From assembly GCA_045114455.1 (NCBI GenBank), contig JBGUKN010000082.1, positions 1 to 56,968 on the forward strand: a stretch of DNA of 56,968 nucleotides, written 5' to 3'. This document shows, piece by piece, positions 1 through 6,590 of this stretch (within the stretch, counting starts at the first letter, position 1; the number at the start of each line of letters is the position of its first letter). The stretch is from UBA1732 sp045114455. GTDB lineage: Bacteria > Verrucomicrobiota > Lentisphaeria > Victivallales > UBA1829. The notes under the pieces are model-generated. The model was not told where the DNA came from and did not search any database. It worked only from the letters and a program-made list of their open reading frames with translations. Made by a program: the position numbers and the translations under genes.

Positions 1-47
1 CCGATGCAGATCATGACTGCGGCCAGGCGGTGTTTCATGTGTTTCAT
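1..47 (-). CDS. Partial secreted protein (N-terminus only)
   Basis: A minus-strand gene begins here and runs off the left edge. The ATG is the complement of 45-47 and is preceded by an AAGGA ribosome binding site, with the same leader style as the GH95 gene further on. The fifteen visible codons read MKHMKHRLAAVMICI, a basic N-terminus followed by a hydrophobic run, as at the start of a Sec signal peptide. A good divergent promoter lies upstream at 164-191. The product cannot be named because the mature protein is outside the window. Confidence 0.6.
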   Translation of the reverse strand, partial: MKHMKHRLAAVMICI

Positions 48-163
48 GGTCGGATTCCTTGTGGCAGAATGATGCTTGTGCGATCCCATATGGACGCCGG
101 AGCCGGGCGAGGATGGCGCCCGGGCGGAGGCCGGACGGTTCCGCACATAAAAATAATCATAGA

Positions 164-191
164 ACAATAAGCCCATTTTACGAAAAGTCAA
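164..191 (-). promoter_or_regulatory. Promoter for the partial secreted-protein gene
   Basis: On the minus strand a -35 TTGACT (complement of 186-191) is followed after 16 bases by a -10 TATTGT (complement of 164-169). It lies back to back with the plus-strand promoter at 202-229. Confidence 0.55.
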
Positions 192-201
192 GAAAAAAAG
201 C

Positions 202-229
202 TTGACTTTCTCCCGATTCACAGTATTTT
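202..229 (+). promoter_or_regulatory. Promoter of the CNNM/CorC gene
   Basis: TTGACT at 202-207 and TATTTT at 224-229 are separated by 16 bases. This places the transcript start near 236, so the TTG at 202 cannot be the translation start even though the frame is open from there. Confidence 0.55.
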
Positions 230-291
230 ATTTATGTCGGCCAGGCCGAATTCCCCCGTCTGAAAAAAAAACGCAATCCCCCGGTGCTATT

Positions 292-1602
292 TTGCTTTTA
301 CAGATAGTTTTTCTTGTCGTTCTGATGATATGCAACGCCTTCTTCTCGGCTGCCGAAGTGGCGCTGATCTCGCTGAAATCCGTTACGCTGGAGGAGTTGA
401 AGAAGCACGGAAAAAGGGGTAAGGTCCTCGGGGAGCTTTCTTCCGACACGGGAAGTTTCCTTGCCACGGTTCAGGTCGGCGTCACGCTCGCCGGTTTCCT
501 CGCCAGCGCATTTGCGTCCAACGCCTTTTCCGATCCTCTGGCGAGACGGCTGGACGGCTTTTGCGGGTTGTCGTTCGAGTTGCTCGATTCGATCTGCGTC
601 GTCCTGATCACCATTCTCCTGTCGTTTTTCTCGCTGGTGTTCGGCGAACTGGTGCCGAAGCAGATCGCGCTTCGCTACACTTCGTTCGTGGCCCTGAATT
701 CCGCGATCCCGATCCATTATTTCGCCCGGATCGCCTCACCCCTGGTCTGGTTCCTGAACACTTCGGTGAAGTTCGTCATGAAACCGTTCGGCCCGGCGAA
801 ACAGACCCAGAAGATCACGGAGGAGGAAATCCGCTCGCTTGTGAACATGGGCGAAAAAGACGGCCTTCTCGAACCGGACGAACGCCGCATCATCCAGAAC
901 GTTTTCGAGCTGGACGACATCACCTGCGGCGAGATCATGACCCGGCGCGGCGTGATTTCCGCCATCGAAACGGATGATTCCCCCGAGTCGATCGAACGGC
1001 TTCTTGTCGAAAACAGTTTTTCCGCCTATCCCGTGTGCCGCGGCGGCATCGACCGGATCATCGGCATCCTGTATGTTGCGGACTATTTTCGTTTCAAGCT
1101 CAAGAACGGCAGGTCTCCGCTTCCTGTCGCCGTGATGCGCAAACCTCATTTCGTCCCGGAAGGCGCCACCGTTCTGCATGTGTTTCGCAATATGCGCAAA
1201 GGCGAGTACGAGATAGCCGTCGTGCTGGACGAATTCGGCGGCACGGCGGGCATCGTCACACGCGACGACCTGCTTGAGGAGCTTGTCGGCTCGCTCCATC
1301 CCCAGAACCCGGAGGAATCGCTCGTCCGCGTTTCCGATTCCGTCTGGGAATCCGGCGGCCTCGTCCGCGTCGCCGAAGTGGAGCGCGAACTGAACCGGGA
1401 ACTGCCGGAGGACGATCACCGTCCCGATACCATCGGCGGTCTCCTGATGGCGGAGCTCGACGATATCCCGAAACCCGGCGACGCGGCGGAAATCGGCGGA
1501 CTGCATCTCATCGTGCAGGCCATCGACGGACGCCGCATCGCGCGGGTCCGCATCGAAATCCCGGATCCGGCTGCGGCGGAAGCGTCATCGGGGCAGGACT
1601 GA
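292..1602 (+). CDS. CNNM/CBS/CorC_HlyC transmembrane protein
   Basis: This is a haemolysin-C/CorC-type membrane protein, a family linked to Mg2+ or Co2+ efflux. Counting from TTG 292 (436 aa), residues about 1-170 form the DUF21/CNNM membrane domain, including the NAFFSAAEVALISL helix signature and later hydrophobic segments. Residues about 205-330 form a CBS pair, starting near GEIMTRRG, that may bind adenine nucleotides. Residues about 345-425 form the CorC_HlyC domain, with DEFGGTAGIVT just before it. The open frame reaches back to 202, but that overlaps the promoter. TTG 292 keeps the first helix; ATG 325 is the next choice and would shorten it. No clear ribosome binding site decides between them. 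The transported ion is not shown by the sequence. Confidence 0.85.
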   Translation: MLLQIVFLVVLMICNAFFSAAEVALISLKSVTLEELKKHGKRGKVLGELSSDTGSFLATVQVGVTLAGFLASAFASNAFSDPLARRLDGFCGLSFELLDSICVVLITILLSFFSLVFGELVPKQIALRYTSFVALNSAIPIHYFARIASPLVWFLNTSVKFVMKPFGPAKQTQKITEEEIRSLVNMGEKDGLLEPDERRIIQNVFELDDITCGEIMTRRGVISAIETDDSPESIERLLVENSFSAYPVCRGGIDRIIGILYVADYFRFKLKNGRSPLPVAVMRKPHFVPEGATVLHVFRNMRKGEYEIAVVLDEFGGTAGIVTRDDLLEELVGSLHPQNPEESLVRVSDSVWESGGLVRVAEVERELNRELPEDDHRPDTIGGLLMAELDDIPKPGDAAEIGGLHLIVQAIDGRRIARVRIEIPDPAAAEASSGQD

Positions 1603-1719
1603 CGGAATGGCAGCCCGGGCGCGGAAAACCGGAAGGCCGCGGTGTTTCCGGCGGAACCGGAGGAAAGCCCGAAACTTTTCCTTTTTATGTTTTTTTCGCT
1701 AAAAAAAATGAAAAATTAC

Positions 1720-1747
1720 TTGTCTTTCCGCGATAGCGTGATATATT
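1720..1747 (+). promoter_or_regulatory. Promoter of the Pro/Ala-rich membrane protein
   Basis: TTGTCT at 1720-1725 and TATATT at 1742-1747 with a 16-base spacer, about 50 bases upstream of the ATG. Confidence 0.5.
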
Positions 1748-1796
1748 TCCCTGTTATGTTGATATAGTCCGAAAACCATCTTTGAAGGAAACAGCC

Positions 1797-2756
1797 ATGG
1801 CAGATCCGACTTCCGATACTCCGATGAACACCCCCGAGGATGTCCGTCCGCGCGCTACGATCAAGCTCAAACCGATGACGCCTCCCGCACCTGCGGCCGC
1901 CGATGCTGCGGCGGAGGCCGCCGCGTCCGCTGACGAACCCGCGGTCCATATCGCCCCGTCCCCTGCCGCGGCCGTTCCCGGCATCAAGCAGACCATCCGT
2001 CTTCGTCCTCCGACCGCATCCGCGTCCGAGGGCGCCGATGTGAAGCCGGCGGTCAAGATCGTGCCGAAGGCCGCGGAAACGCCGACCGGCATCCCGACCG
2101 CAAAGCCCGCGGACGCCGCTCCGGCCGAATCTCCCGCTCCGACGATCCAGCTGAAGAAGCCGGAATCCTCGACTCCGACGATCCAGCTGAAGAAGCCGGA
2201 ATCCTCGACCCCGACGATCCAGCTGAAGAAGCCGGAATCCTCGACCCCGACGATCCAGCTGAAGAAGCCGGAACCGGAATCTTCCGCCGCTCCGGCCGCT
2301 CCCGCAAAGAAGGTCGGCGAGGCTCCGGTTCCCCCGGAACGCAAGCTCACGCTGAAGCTGAAGAACCAGCCTTCCCAGCCGAGGGAGCTTCCGAAGAACA
2401 TCATCCCGGGCCTGAACATCCCGAACATGCCTCCGCAGGCGGCGCAGAAGCCGGAGGAACAGAAGCCGGAAGCCGCCGCGCAGTCGGAACAGCCCCCTGT
2501 GGCAGCTCCGGTGGAAACTCCGACTCCCGTGCCGGAAGCGGTCCCCGAGGACGGCAAGAAGAAAGGCAAGCTGCCGAAGGTGAAGAAGCAGAAAGCGCCG
2601 GTCACATCCGCCGACGAGCCGAACTGGTTCTTCCTCACGCTTTCCTGCCTTACGCTCATCTGTGTCTGTTTCATCGCCTATCTGCTCTTCGCGCAGTACA
2701 TGAACATGTACGAGGAGATGCAGATTCCGATCCCGGCGTTCCTCATGCCGAAGTGA
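1797..2756 (+). CDS. Pro/Ala/Lys-rich tail-anchored membrane protein, unknown function
   Basis: I do not recognise this 319-residue protein. GAAGGA at 1784-1789 supports ATG 1797 over the TTG at 1782. About 270 residues are low-complexity, rich in Ala, Pro, Lys and Glu, with no hydrophobic segment or signal peptide. They contain the motif TIQLKKPESS in four tandem copies, and related strings such as TIKLKP, TIRLRP and LTLKLK recur elsewhere, so the whole region may have grown from one T-I-x-L-K-x-P unit. One strong transmembrane helix (about 278-300, WFFLTLSCLTLICVCFIAYLL) lies near the C-terminus, followed by a short tail. This suggests a tail-anchored protein with a long disordered domain in the cytoplasm. 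A terminator follows at 2802. The gene appears monocistronic. Confidence 0.75.
   Translation: MADPTSDTPMNTPEDVRPRATIKLKPMTPPAPAAADAAAEAAASADEPAVHIAPSPAAAVPGIKQTIRLRPPTASASEGADVKPAVKIVPKAAETPTGIPTAKPADAAPAESPAPTIQLKKPESSTPTIQLKKPESSTPTIQLKKPESSTPTIQLKKPEPESSAAPAAPAKKVGEAPVPPERKLTLKLKNQPSQPRELPKNIIPGLNIPNMPPQAAQKPEEQKPEAAAQSEQPPVAAPVETPTPVPEAVPEDGKKKGKLPKVKKQKAPVTSADEPNWFFLTLSCLTLICVCFIAYLLFAQYMNMYEEMQIPIPAFLMPK
2141..2273 (+). repeat. 36-bp in-frame tandem repeat, nearly four copies
   Basis: Copies start at 2141, 2177, 2213 and 2249, exactly 36 bases apart, and differ by only one or two bases. Each encodes a 12-residue unit around TIQLKKPESS. The near-identity at DNA level suggests recent expansion by slippage or unequal crossing-over. 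Confidence 0.9.
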
Positions 2757-2801
2757 TTGGCGCATGCCTGTTCCGAACAGGCAGCAGAACTGTTTTTCCC
2801 G

Positions 2802-2840
2802 CCGCATCCGGGGTTCGTCCCCGGGTGCGGTTTTCATTTT
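2802..2840 (+). terminator. Rho-independent terminator
   Basis: A 12-bp stem (2802-2813 with 2819-2830, one G-U pair) and a 5-base loop are followed by TTTTCATTTTT. It closes the transcript of the Pro/Ala-rich gene. Confidence 0.8.
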
Positions 2841-2970
2841 TCAAAGGATCCGCCGATGCGGAGACCGTTTCCATCCTGCCCCGGAGCGTAAACTTGTACA
2901 GCAAACTTGACCACCTTGAGAAAAACGCGTGCTGAGGATGGTTTTCCCGCGTTTGGCGGCATTTTCCCGT

Positions 2971-2999
2971 TTGATTCGCACCGGGAAGCATGGTATAGT
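2971..2999 (+). promoter_or_regulatory. Promoter of the candidate structured RNA
   Basis: TTGATT at 2971-2976 and TATAGT at 2994-2999 with a 17-base spacer and a TGG extended -10. No protein gene follows on this strand for more than 700 bases, which points to a non-coding transcript starting near 3006. Confidence 0.6.
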
Positions 3000-3005
3000 A
3001 ATCTC

Positions 3006-3226
3006 GAGAGGGGGAGCGATTCCTCTCTCCGGCATAAGCGGTCCTGACCCGGAGTCACGGAATCGGGGGAAGTCCGGGCAGGATAATCGATCCGCATGAT
3101 GTCTGCATTGGTATTTGCCGACAGGGGGGCCGGATGACCGTTTTCGGGGGGAAACGGTTTTCCGGAAGGCGGCAGATTCCGGGGGGATGCATGGCATGGA
3201 TCGTTTCCGCTTATGCCTTTTTTTTT
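3006..3226 (+). ncRNA. Candidate structured non-coding RNA, 6S-like architecture
   Basis: There is no plausible open frame with a ribosome binding site here, but there is a promoter, a long-range fold and a T-tract. A perfect 11-bp stem joins GGCATAAGCGG (3031-3041) to CCGCTTATGCC (3207-3217), followed at once by nine T (3218-3226). Inside it a 7-bp stem pairs 3058-3064 with 3175-3181, leaving a bubble of 16 bases on the 5' side and 25 on the 3' side. The apical arm ends in a hairpin with two helices (3130-3134/3161-3165 and 3137-3143/3152-3158). A small 5' hairpin (3006-3011/3022-3027) precedes the closing stem. Closing stem, large central bubble and long apical arm resemble 6S RNA in size and layout, but I do not recognise the sequence. 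The 6S assignment is only a hypothesis. Confidence 0.55.
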
Positions 3227-3405
3227 CTTCGATAATTCCCGGGAAAAAGCTGTGTTTCCCGCCAGTTGATTTCAAGACGATGACCCGCTGACCGTGTGGC
3301 GGCTTGAAGTGCGCCAGGCACCGGGATCAAATGCCTCCTCCCCGGGATGACCTCTGTTTTTTCAGGGACACCCTCTTTTCGGGGCAGGAATGAGGGCAAA
3401 AAAAA

Positions 3406-3482
3406 TGGGGTGGGAGACGGGACTCGAACCCGCGACATTCTGAGCCACAGTCAGACGCTCCACCAACTGAGCTACACCCACC
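3406..3482 (-). tRNA. tRNA-His (GTG)
   Basis: The minus strand folds into a full cloverleaf with anticodon GTG in the loop CTGTGGC, D-arm GCTCAGTTGGTGGAGC, T-loop TTCGAGT, an encoded CCA (complement of 3406-3408) and the extra 5' G (-1) expected for tRNA-His. The acceptor has a single T-T mismatch at position 6:67. A T8 run lies directly after the CCA. Confidence 0.95.
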
Positions 3483-3498
3483 ACAAATGGCATTTAAT

Positions 3499-3527
3499 AA
3501 TATAGCATCGAAACGGGCTGTTTTCAA
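3499..3527 (-). promoter_or_regulatory. tRNA-His promoter
   Basis: Minus-strand TTGAAA (complement of 3522-3527), a 17-base spacer and TATATT (complement of 3499-3504), with an upstream TGC that makes an extended -10. Confidence 0.7.
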
Positions 3528-3658
3528 ACAGGAAACACCAAAAAACGAAAAAAAAGCGTGTGCGCGCCGTTAAAACAAAGTCATTTCCGGTTCAGACACA
3601 TCGTTTCACCGGCATTCCCCGGCCGTGGGCGCTCCGTCTTCGGAAAACGTCCGGAGAC

Positions 3659-3687
3659 TTGACTTTTCCGGTTCATCGTGCTATATT
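3659..3687 (+). promoter_or_regulatory. Promoter of the first DA1-like gene
   Basis: TTGACT at 3659-3664, a 17-base spacer and TATATT at 3682-3687 preceded by GTGC. It rules out the open frame upstream of ATG 3731 as coding. Confidence 0.75.
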
Positions 3688-3730
3688 CCATAATATCATC
3701 AACGTTTTTATTCACTTCCCGGAGCATGCC

Positions 3731-4540
3731 ATGCCGAAACGTTTTGCGATCATCCTTCTGGCATATGCCGTTTTATGTCTGTTTGCCGCGCATCTTGCCG
3801 CACAGGCAGGGATCGGCGCGTCTCAGGATTATGCGAAATGTGCGCATTGTCAGAAGGAAAAGTTCGTGTCGGTCCGGGCGAAAGACGGCGCCGGCAAGCA
3901 GAGGCCGCTCTGCTATGAATGCGCCATGCTTCCCCGTTGCGCATACTGCCAGATGCCGTCCGAGGTGGAATCCGGCGGCGGGGACCGTCTCTGCGCGGAT
4001 TGCGCCAAAGACTGCATCAAGGAGAAAGCCGAGGCGGAGAAGGTCATGAAAGACGTTCGCCAGGCACTTTCCGCGAAATTCAAGATGATTTCCAAGCACA
4101 AGATCAATTACGAGCTCGGCACGCGCAAGGACCTCAACCTGGATGCCGACGGCGAGCATAACGAGCTCGGATGGTTCGATCCGAAGACGATCCGCAACAA
4201 GCCGCAGTACACGATCCGTATCCTGACCGGGCTCCCGCGCGACGTCTTCCGCGCGGTCGGGGCGCACGAGCTCGCCCACGACTGGATGGACGAAACGCTG
4301 CCGCACCTCATGGACAAGCCGGAGATCCGCGAAGGCTTCGCCGAATTTGTCGCGTGGTCGTTCTCGAAGGCCGAAGGAAACACGCGCATGATGGAATATA
4401 CCGAGAACCGGACCGATGAGGTGTACGGCGGCGGATTCCGCAAGATGCGCGACATGATGGGCGACGCGAAGACGGCCGCGGAATGGAAGAACGTTCTGCT
4501 GAAAGAGTTTCCGCTGAAAGGCAAAAAGAATGGCAAATGA
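3731..4540 (+). CDS. Secreted DA1-like zinc metalloprotease with Cys-rich zinc-finger region
   Basis: The protein has 269 residues. GGAG at 3721-3724 sits six bases before the ATG, and a strong promoter lies just upstream. Residues 1-26 form a Sec signal peptide ending near AAQA. A Cys-rich region follows with CxxC pairs (CAHC, CYEC, CAYC, CADC), resembling LIM-like zinc fingers. The C-terminal half carries HELAHDWM (H179, E180, H183) and, 17 residues later, EGFAEF, which would give the third zinc ligand as in DA1-type gluzincins. DA1 is best known as a plant peptidase that limits organ growth. Bacterial members exist but their substrates are unknown. The next gene is a paralogue with its own promoter, so the two may act in parallel. 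Export to the periplasm or surface is inferred from the signal peptide. Confidence 0.8.
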   Translation: MPKRFAIILLAYAVLCLFAAHLAAQAGIGASQDYAKCAHCQKEKFVSVRAKDGAGKQRPLCYECAMLPRCAYCQMPSEVESGGGDRLCADCAKDCIKEKAEAEKVMKDVRQALSAKFKMISKHKINYELGTRKDLNLDADGEHNELGWFDPKTIRNKPQYTIRILTGLPRDVFRAVGAHELAHDWMDETLPHLMDKPEIREGFAEFVAWSFSKAEGNTRMMEYTENRTDEVYGGGFRKMRDMMGDAKTAAEWKNVLLKEFPLKGKKNGK

Positions 4541-4589
4541 ACGGCGTTTCCCGGCGGAAAGGTTTTTCGCAAAAAACGCCGCCGCATAT

Positions 4590-4618
4590 TTGACAATCCG
4601 CGTCCGCCGTGCTATATT
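4590..4618 (+). promoter_or_regulatory. Promoter of the second DA1-like gene
   Basis: TTGACA at 4590-4595, a 17-base spacer and TATATT at 4613-4618 preceded by GTGC. This is one of the two closest matches to the sigma-70 consensus in the window, and its last bases match the promoter of the paralogue at 3659. Confidence 0.8.
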
Positions 4619-4655
4619 CTTGCTGCATATGAATCAATAACGGAGTTCCGGGCAT

Positions 4656-5672
4656 ATGGTGTCCAAGCGTTTTTTCTCCCTGTTCCTGACGTTCCTCCTT
4701 TCCCTTCTGTTTTGCGGCGGGCTGTTTGCCGCGGACCGGAACGTCATGACTTGCGACTGGTGCGGAAAGAGGATCCCGTCCAACGCATCGTTCCTGCGGT
4801 CCGAAGACAAGAATTTCTGCAGCGAGACGTGCTTCAACCAGTATGCCGAATCGCTTCTCCCGGTCTGTGACGTCTGCGGCAGGCGGTTCCGGGAGGGGTT
4901 TACCAGCGACGGGAAAAACTACTGTTCGAAGGCCTGCCTGGAGACTTCGTTCCGGGAATGCGTCAACTGCCACCGCCGCGAGCCGAAGGGCGTGCTGGTC
5001 GGCGACGATCTCTTCCTTTGCGATTATTGCAGGGATCTCCCCGCCTGCGCCAGCTGCCAGATGCCGCTTGACAGGCTCGCGAAGGACCTCGGCGACGGCC
5101 GCAGCATCTGCCGCGAGTGCGCGCGCGACGCCATCTTCACGCAGTCCGAGATGAATTCGGCCATGAAATCGCTCCGGCAGCAGCTCGCGGACAAGTTCAA
5201 AATGAGCACGGATCACGATATTGAATATGAGCTCTGCAACCGGAACGAGCTCAAAAAGGAATCCGCATCCGGCAGCGAGCACGAACTCGGGCTTTTCGTC
5301 TTCAACCGGCACACGCTCACCTTCTTCAACCATACCATCCGGAGCAGGGATGAATTCCGCATCCTGATCCTGAACGGCCTTGCGCCGGATTTCTTCCGCG
5401 GAGTCGGGGCGCACGAGCTCGCCCACGACTGGATGCAGCAGAATCTGCCCCACATCGACGATCCGCAGATACGCGAGGGGTTCGCCGAGTTCGTTTCCTG
5501 GGCGTACGCCAAATCCGAAAAGCTGGACCGCATCCCGTGGCGCATGGAGCAGAACACCGACGAGGTGTACGGCGACGGCTTCCGCAAGGTGCGCGACATG
5601 ATGGGCGACGTCCGCACGGCGTCCGAGTGGAAGAAGATCCTGCTGAAGGCCTGTCCCGCGCCCTCGAAATGA
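4656..5672 (+). CDS. Secreted DA1-like zinc metalloprotease, paralogue with extra zinc fingers
   Basis: This 338-residue protein is a longer paralogue of the upstream gene. Residues 1-26 are a signal peptide (FFSLFLTFLLSLLFCGGLFA). Seven CxxC-type pairs follow (CDWC, CSETC, CDVC, CSKAC, CVNC, CDYC, CASC, then CREC), so the Cys-rich domain is about twice as long as in the first copy. The peptidase part has HELAHDWM (H253, E254, H257) and EGFAEFVSW, and the C-terminus repeats the neighbour's RKxRDMMGD region. The CASCQMP stretch just before the linker is almost identical in both proteins, so the pair arose by duplication, with gain or loss of finger units. ATG 4656 has CGGAG ten bases upstream. 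The substrate is unknown. Confidence 0.8.
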   Translation: MVSKRFFSLFLTFLLSLLFCGGLFAADRNVMTCDWCGKRIPSNASFLRSEDKNFCSETCFNQYAESLLPVCDVCGRRFREGFTSDGKNYCSKACLETSFRECVNCHRREPKGVLVGDDLFLCDYCRDLPACASCQMPLDRLAKDLGDGRSICRECARDAIFTQSEMNSAMKSLRQQLADKFKMSTDHDIEYELCNRNELKKESASGSEHELGLFVFNRHTLTFFNHTIRSRDEFRILILNGLAPDFFRGVGAHELAHDWMQQNLPHIDDPQIREGFAEFVSWAYAKSEKLDRIPWRMEQNTDEVYGDGFRKVRDMMGDVRTASEWKKILLKACPAPSK

Positions 5673-5694
5673 ACCTGTAAGACTGCATCGCACT

Positions 5695-6588
5695 ATGAAT
5701 ATCCTGCCTGTTTTCGTGATGCTTGCCGTTCTCGTCATATTTCCCGTTTTCATCTTTTTCCTGCTGGTCCGCGCCATACGCGACCAGGGGACGCGCTGGT
5801 GGGGCATCGCGATCCTGCTCGGCATCATGATCTGTTACTGCACGACGCTGGTCGGCATCGCAGGCATGATCGCGGGCGGCAACGCCACCGGGTCCGCCGC
5901 GCTGGAGCAGCGTTACTGCGAGGCGTTCCGCGAGACGCTGACGCAGACGGAGACGCTCCCCGAAACGATCGCCCGCATGGACGCCGCCTCGGCCTCCGAG
6001 GAATACCTGGTCCGCGAACCGGACAAGAATCTCCGGTTCCGTTACGTCTGGCTGCTGGGCGGCTGCTTCCTCTTCGCCGGCGCGAACCTGATGATGTTCG
6101 GTCCCGGACGCCGCGAGAAACGCCACCCCGCCGACTGCATCGTGATGATCCTGGCCGCGCTGGTCGTCTTCCTGACCGGGATCTGGCAGATCGCCTGGGG
6201 CAACGGGTATGCGTTCCAGGCGTCGGCGTACCGCAGGCTCCTGACCGGATGGCACGAACACATCCAGTTGGATAAGATACAGGCCACGAACGCGGAAATC
6301 GCGGCGAAGCTGTCCGAAGACGGGGTGAAGGGGCTGAACGGACTCTGGCGGGCTTTCCTCGAACTTTCCGGCGAGGAGATACCGGGCGTGCTGATCAAAA
6401 AGGAAAAACCGGATGCCGCTGCTCCGGTGGATGCCAAAACGGGGCCGGGTGTAGCAATCATCGGAGGCGCGGACGGACCGACAGCGGTCTTTGTCAGTTC
6501 CGAACTCCTCAAAAAACAGAGCGGCGCCCCGGCTGACGGGAACGTGGAAAACGCGGAAGAAAACGCGGATGCCGCGGGCGCGGATTGA
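5695..6588 (+). CDS. Four-helix membrane protein with a C-terminal GGADGPT motif, unknown function
   Basis: This 297-residue protein follows the DA1-like gene after 22 bases and is probably co-transcribed with it. Four transmembrane segments are visible at about 3-27, 36-60, 115-135 and 146-164. A soluble tail follows. Near the C-terminus (251-268) it reads PGVAIIGGADGPTAVFVS, a close match to a signature of the beta subunits of sodium-pumping decarboxylases such as OadB and GcdB. The rest shows no resemblance to those ~400-residue proteins, which have more helices and conserved Asp and Ser residues in the membrane. The motif is therefore isolated, and an automatic label of decarboxylase beta subunit would probably be wrong. 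The stop lies two bases from the convergent nspC stop. Function unknown. Confidence 0.75.
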   Translation: MNILPVFVMLAVLVIFPVFIFFLLVRAIRDQGTRWWGIAILLGIMICYCTTLVGIAGMIAGGNATGSAALEQRYCEAFRETLTQTETLPETIARMDAASASEEYLVREPDKNLRFRYVWLLGGCFLFAGANLMMFGPGRREKRHPADCIVMILAALVVFLTGIWQIAWGNGYAFQASAYRRLLTGWHEHIQLDKIQATNAEIAAKLSEDGVKGLNGLWRAFLELSGEEIPGVLIKKEKPDAAAPVDAKTGPGVAIIGGADGPTAVFVSSELLKKQSGAPADGNVENAEENADAAGAD

Positions 6589-6590
6589 GC

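Noticed and set aside
202..291. N-terminal extension of the CNNM/CorC protein from TTG 202
   Set aside because: The TTG is part of the -35 box of the best promoter, and the extension lacks family similarity.
2141..2273. Regular 36-bp repeats as a CRISPR array
   Set aside because: The repeats are contiguous without spacers, keep the reading frame and encode a peptide repeat.
3065..3079. GGGGGAAGTCCGGGC resembles the GAGGAAAGTCCGGGC motif of RNase P RNA, so the RNA at 3006 could be rnpB
   Set aside because: The transcript is only about 220 bases, the motif has two changes, and the 3' strand of helix P4 and other conserved regions are not found. Bacterial RNase P RNA is normally over 330 bases.
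3560..3730. N-terminal extension of the first DA1-like protein
   Set aside because: It contains the TTGACT-17-TATATT promoter and would place the signal peptide in the interior of the chain.
5695..6588. Annotation as sodium-translocating decarboxylase beta subunit
   Set aside because: Only the short GGADGPT motif matches; length, helix number and the rest of the sequence do not.
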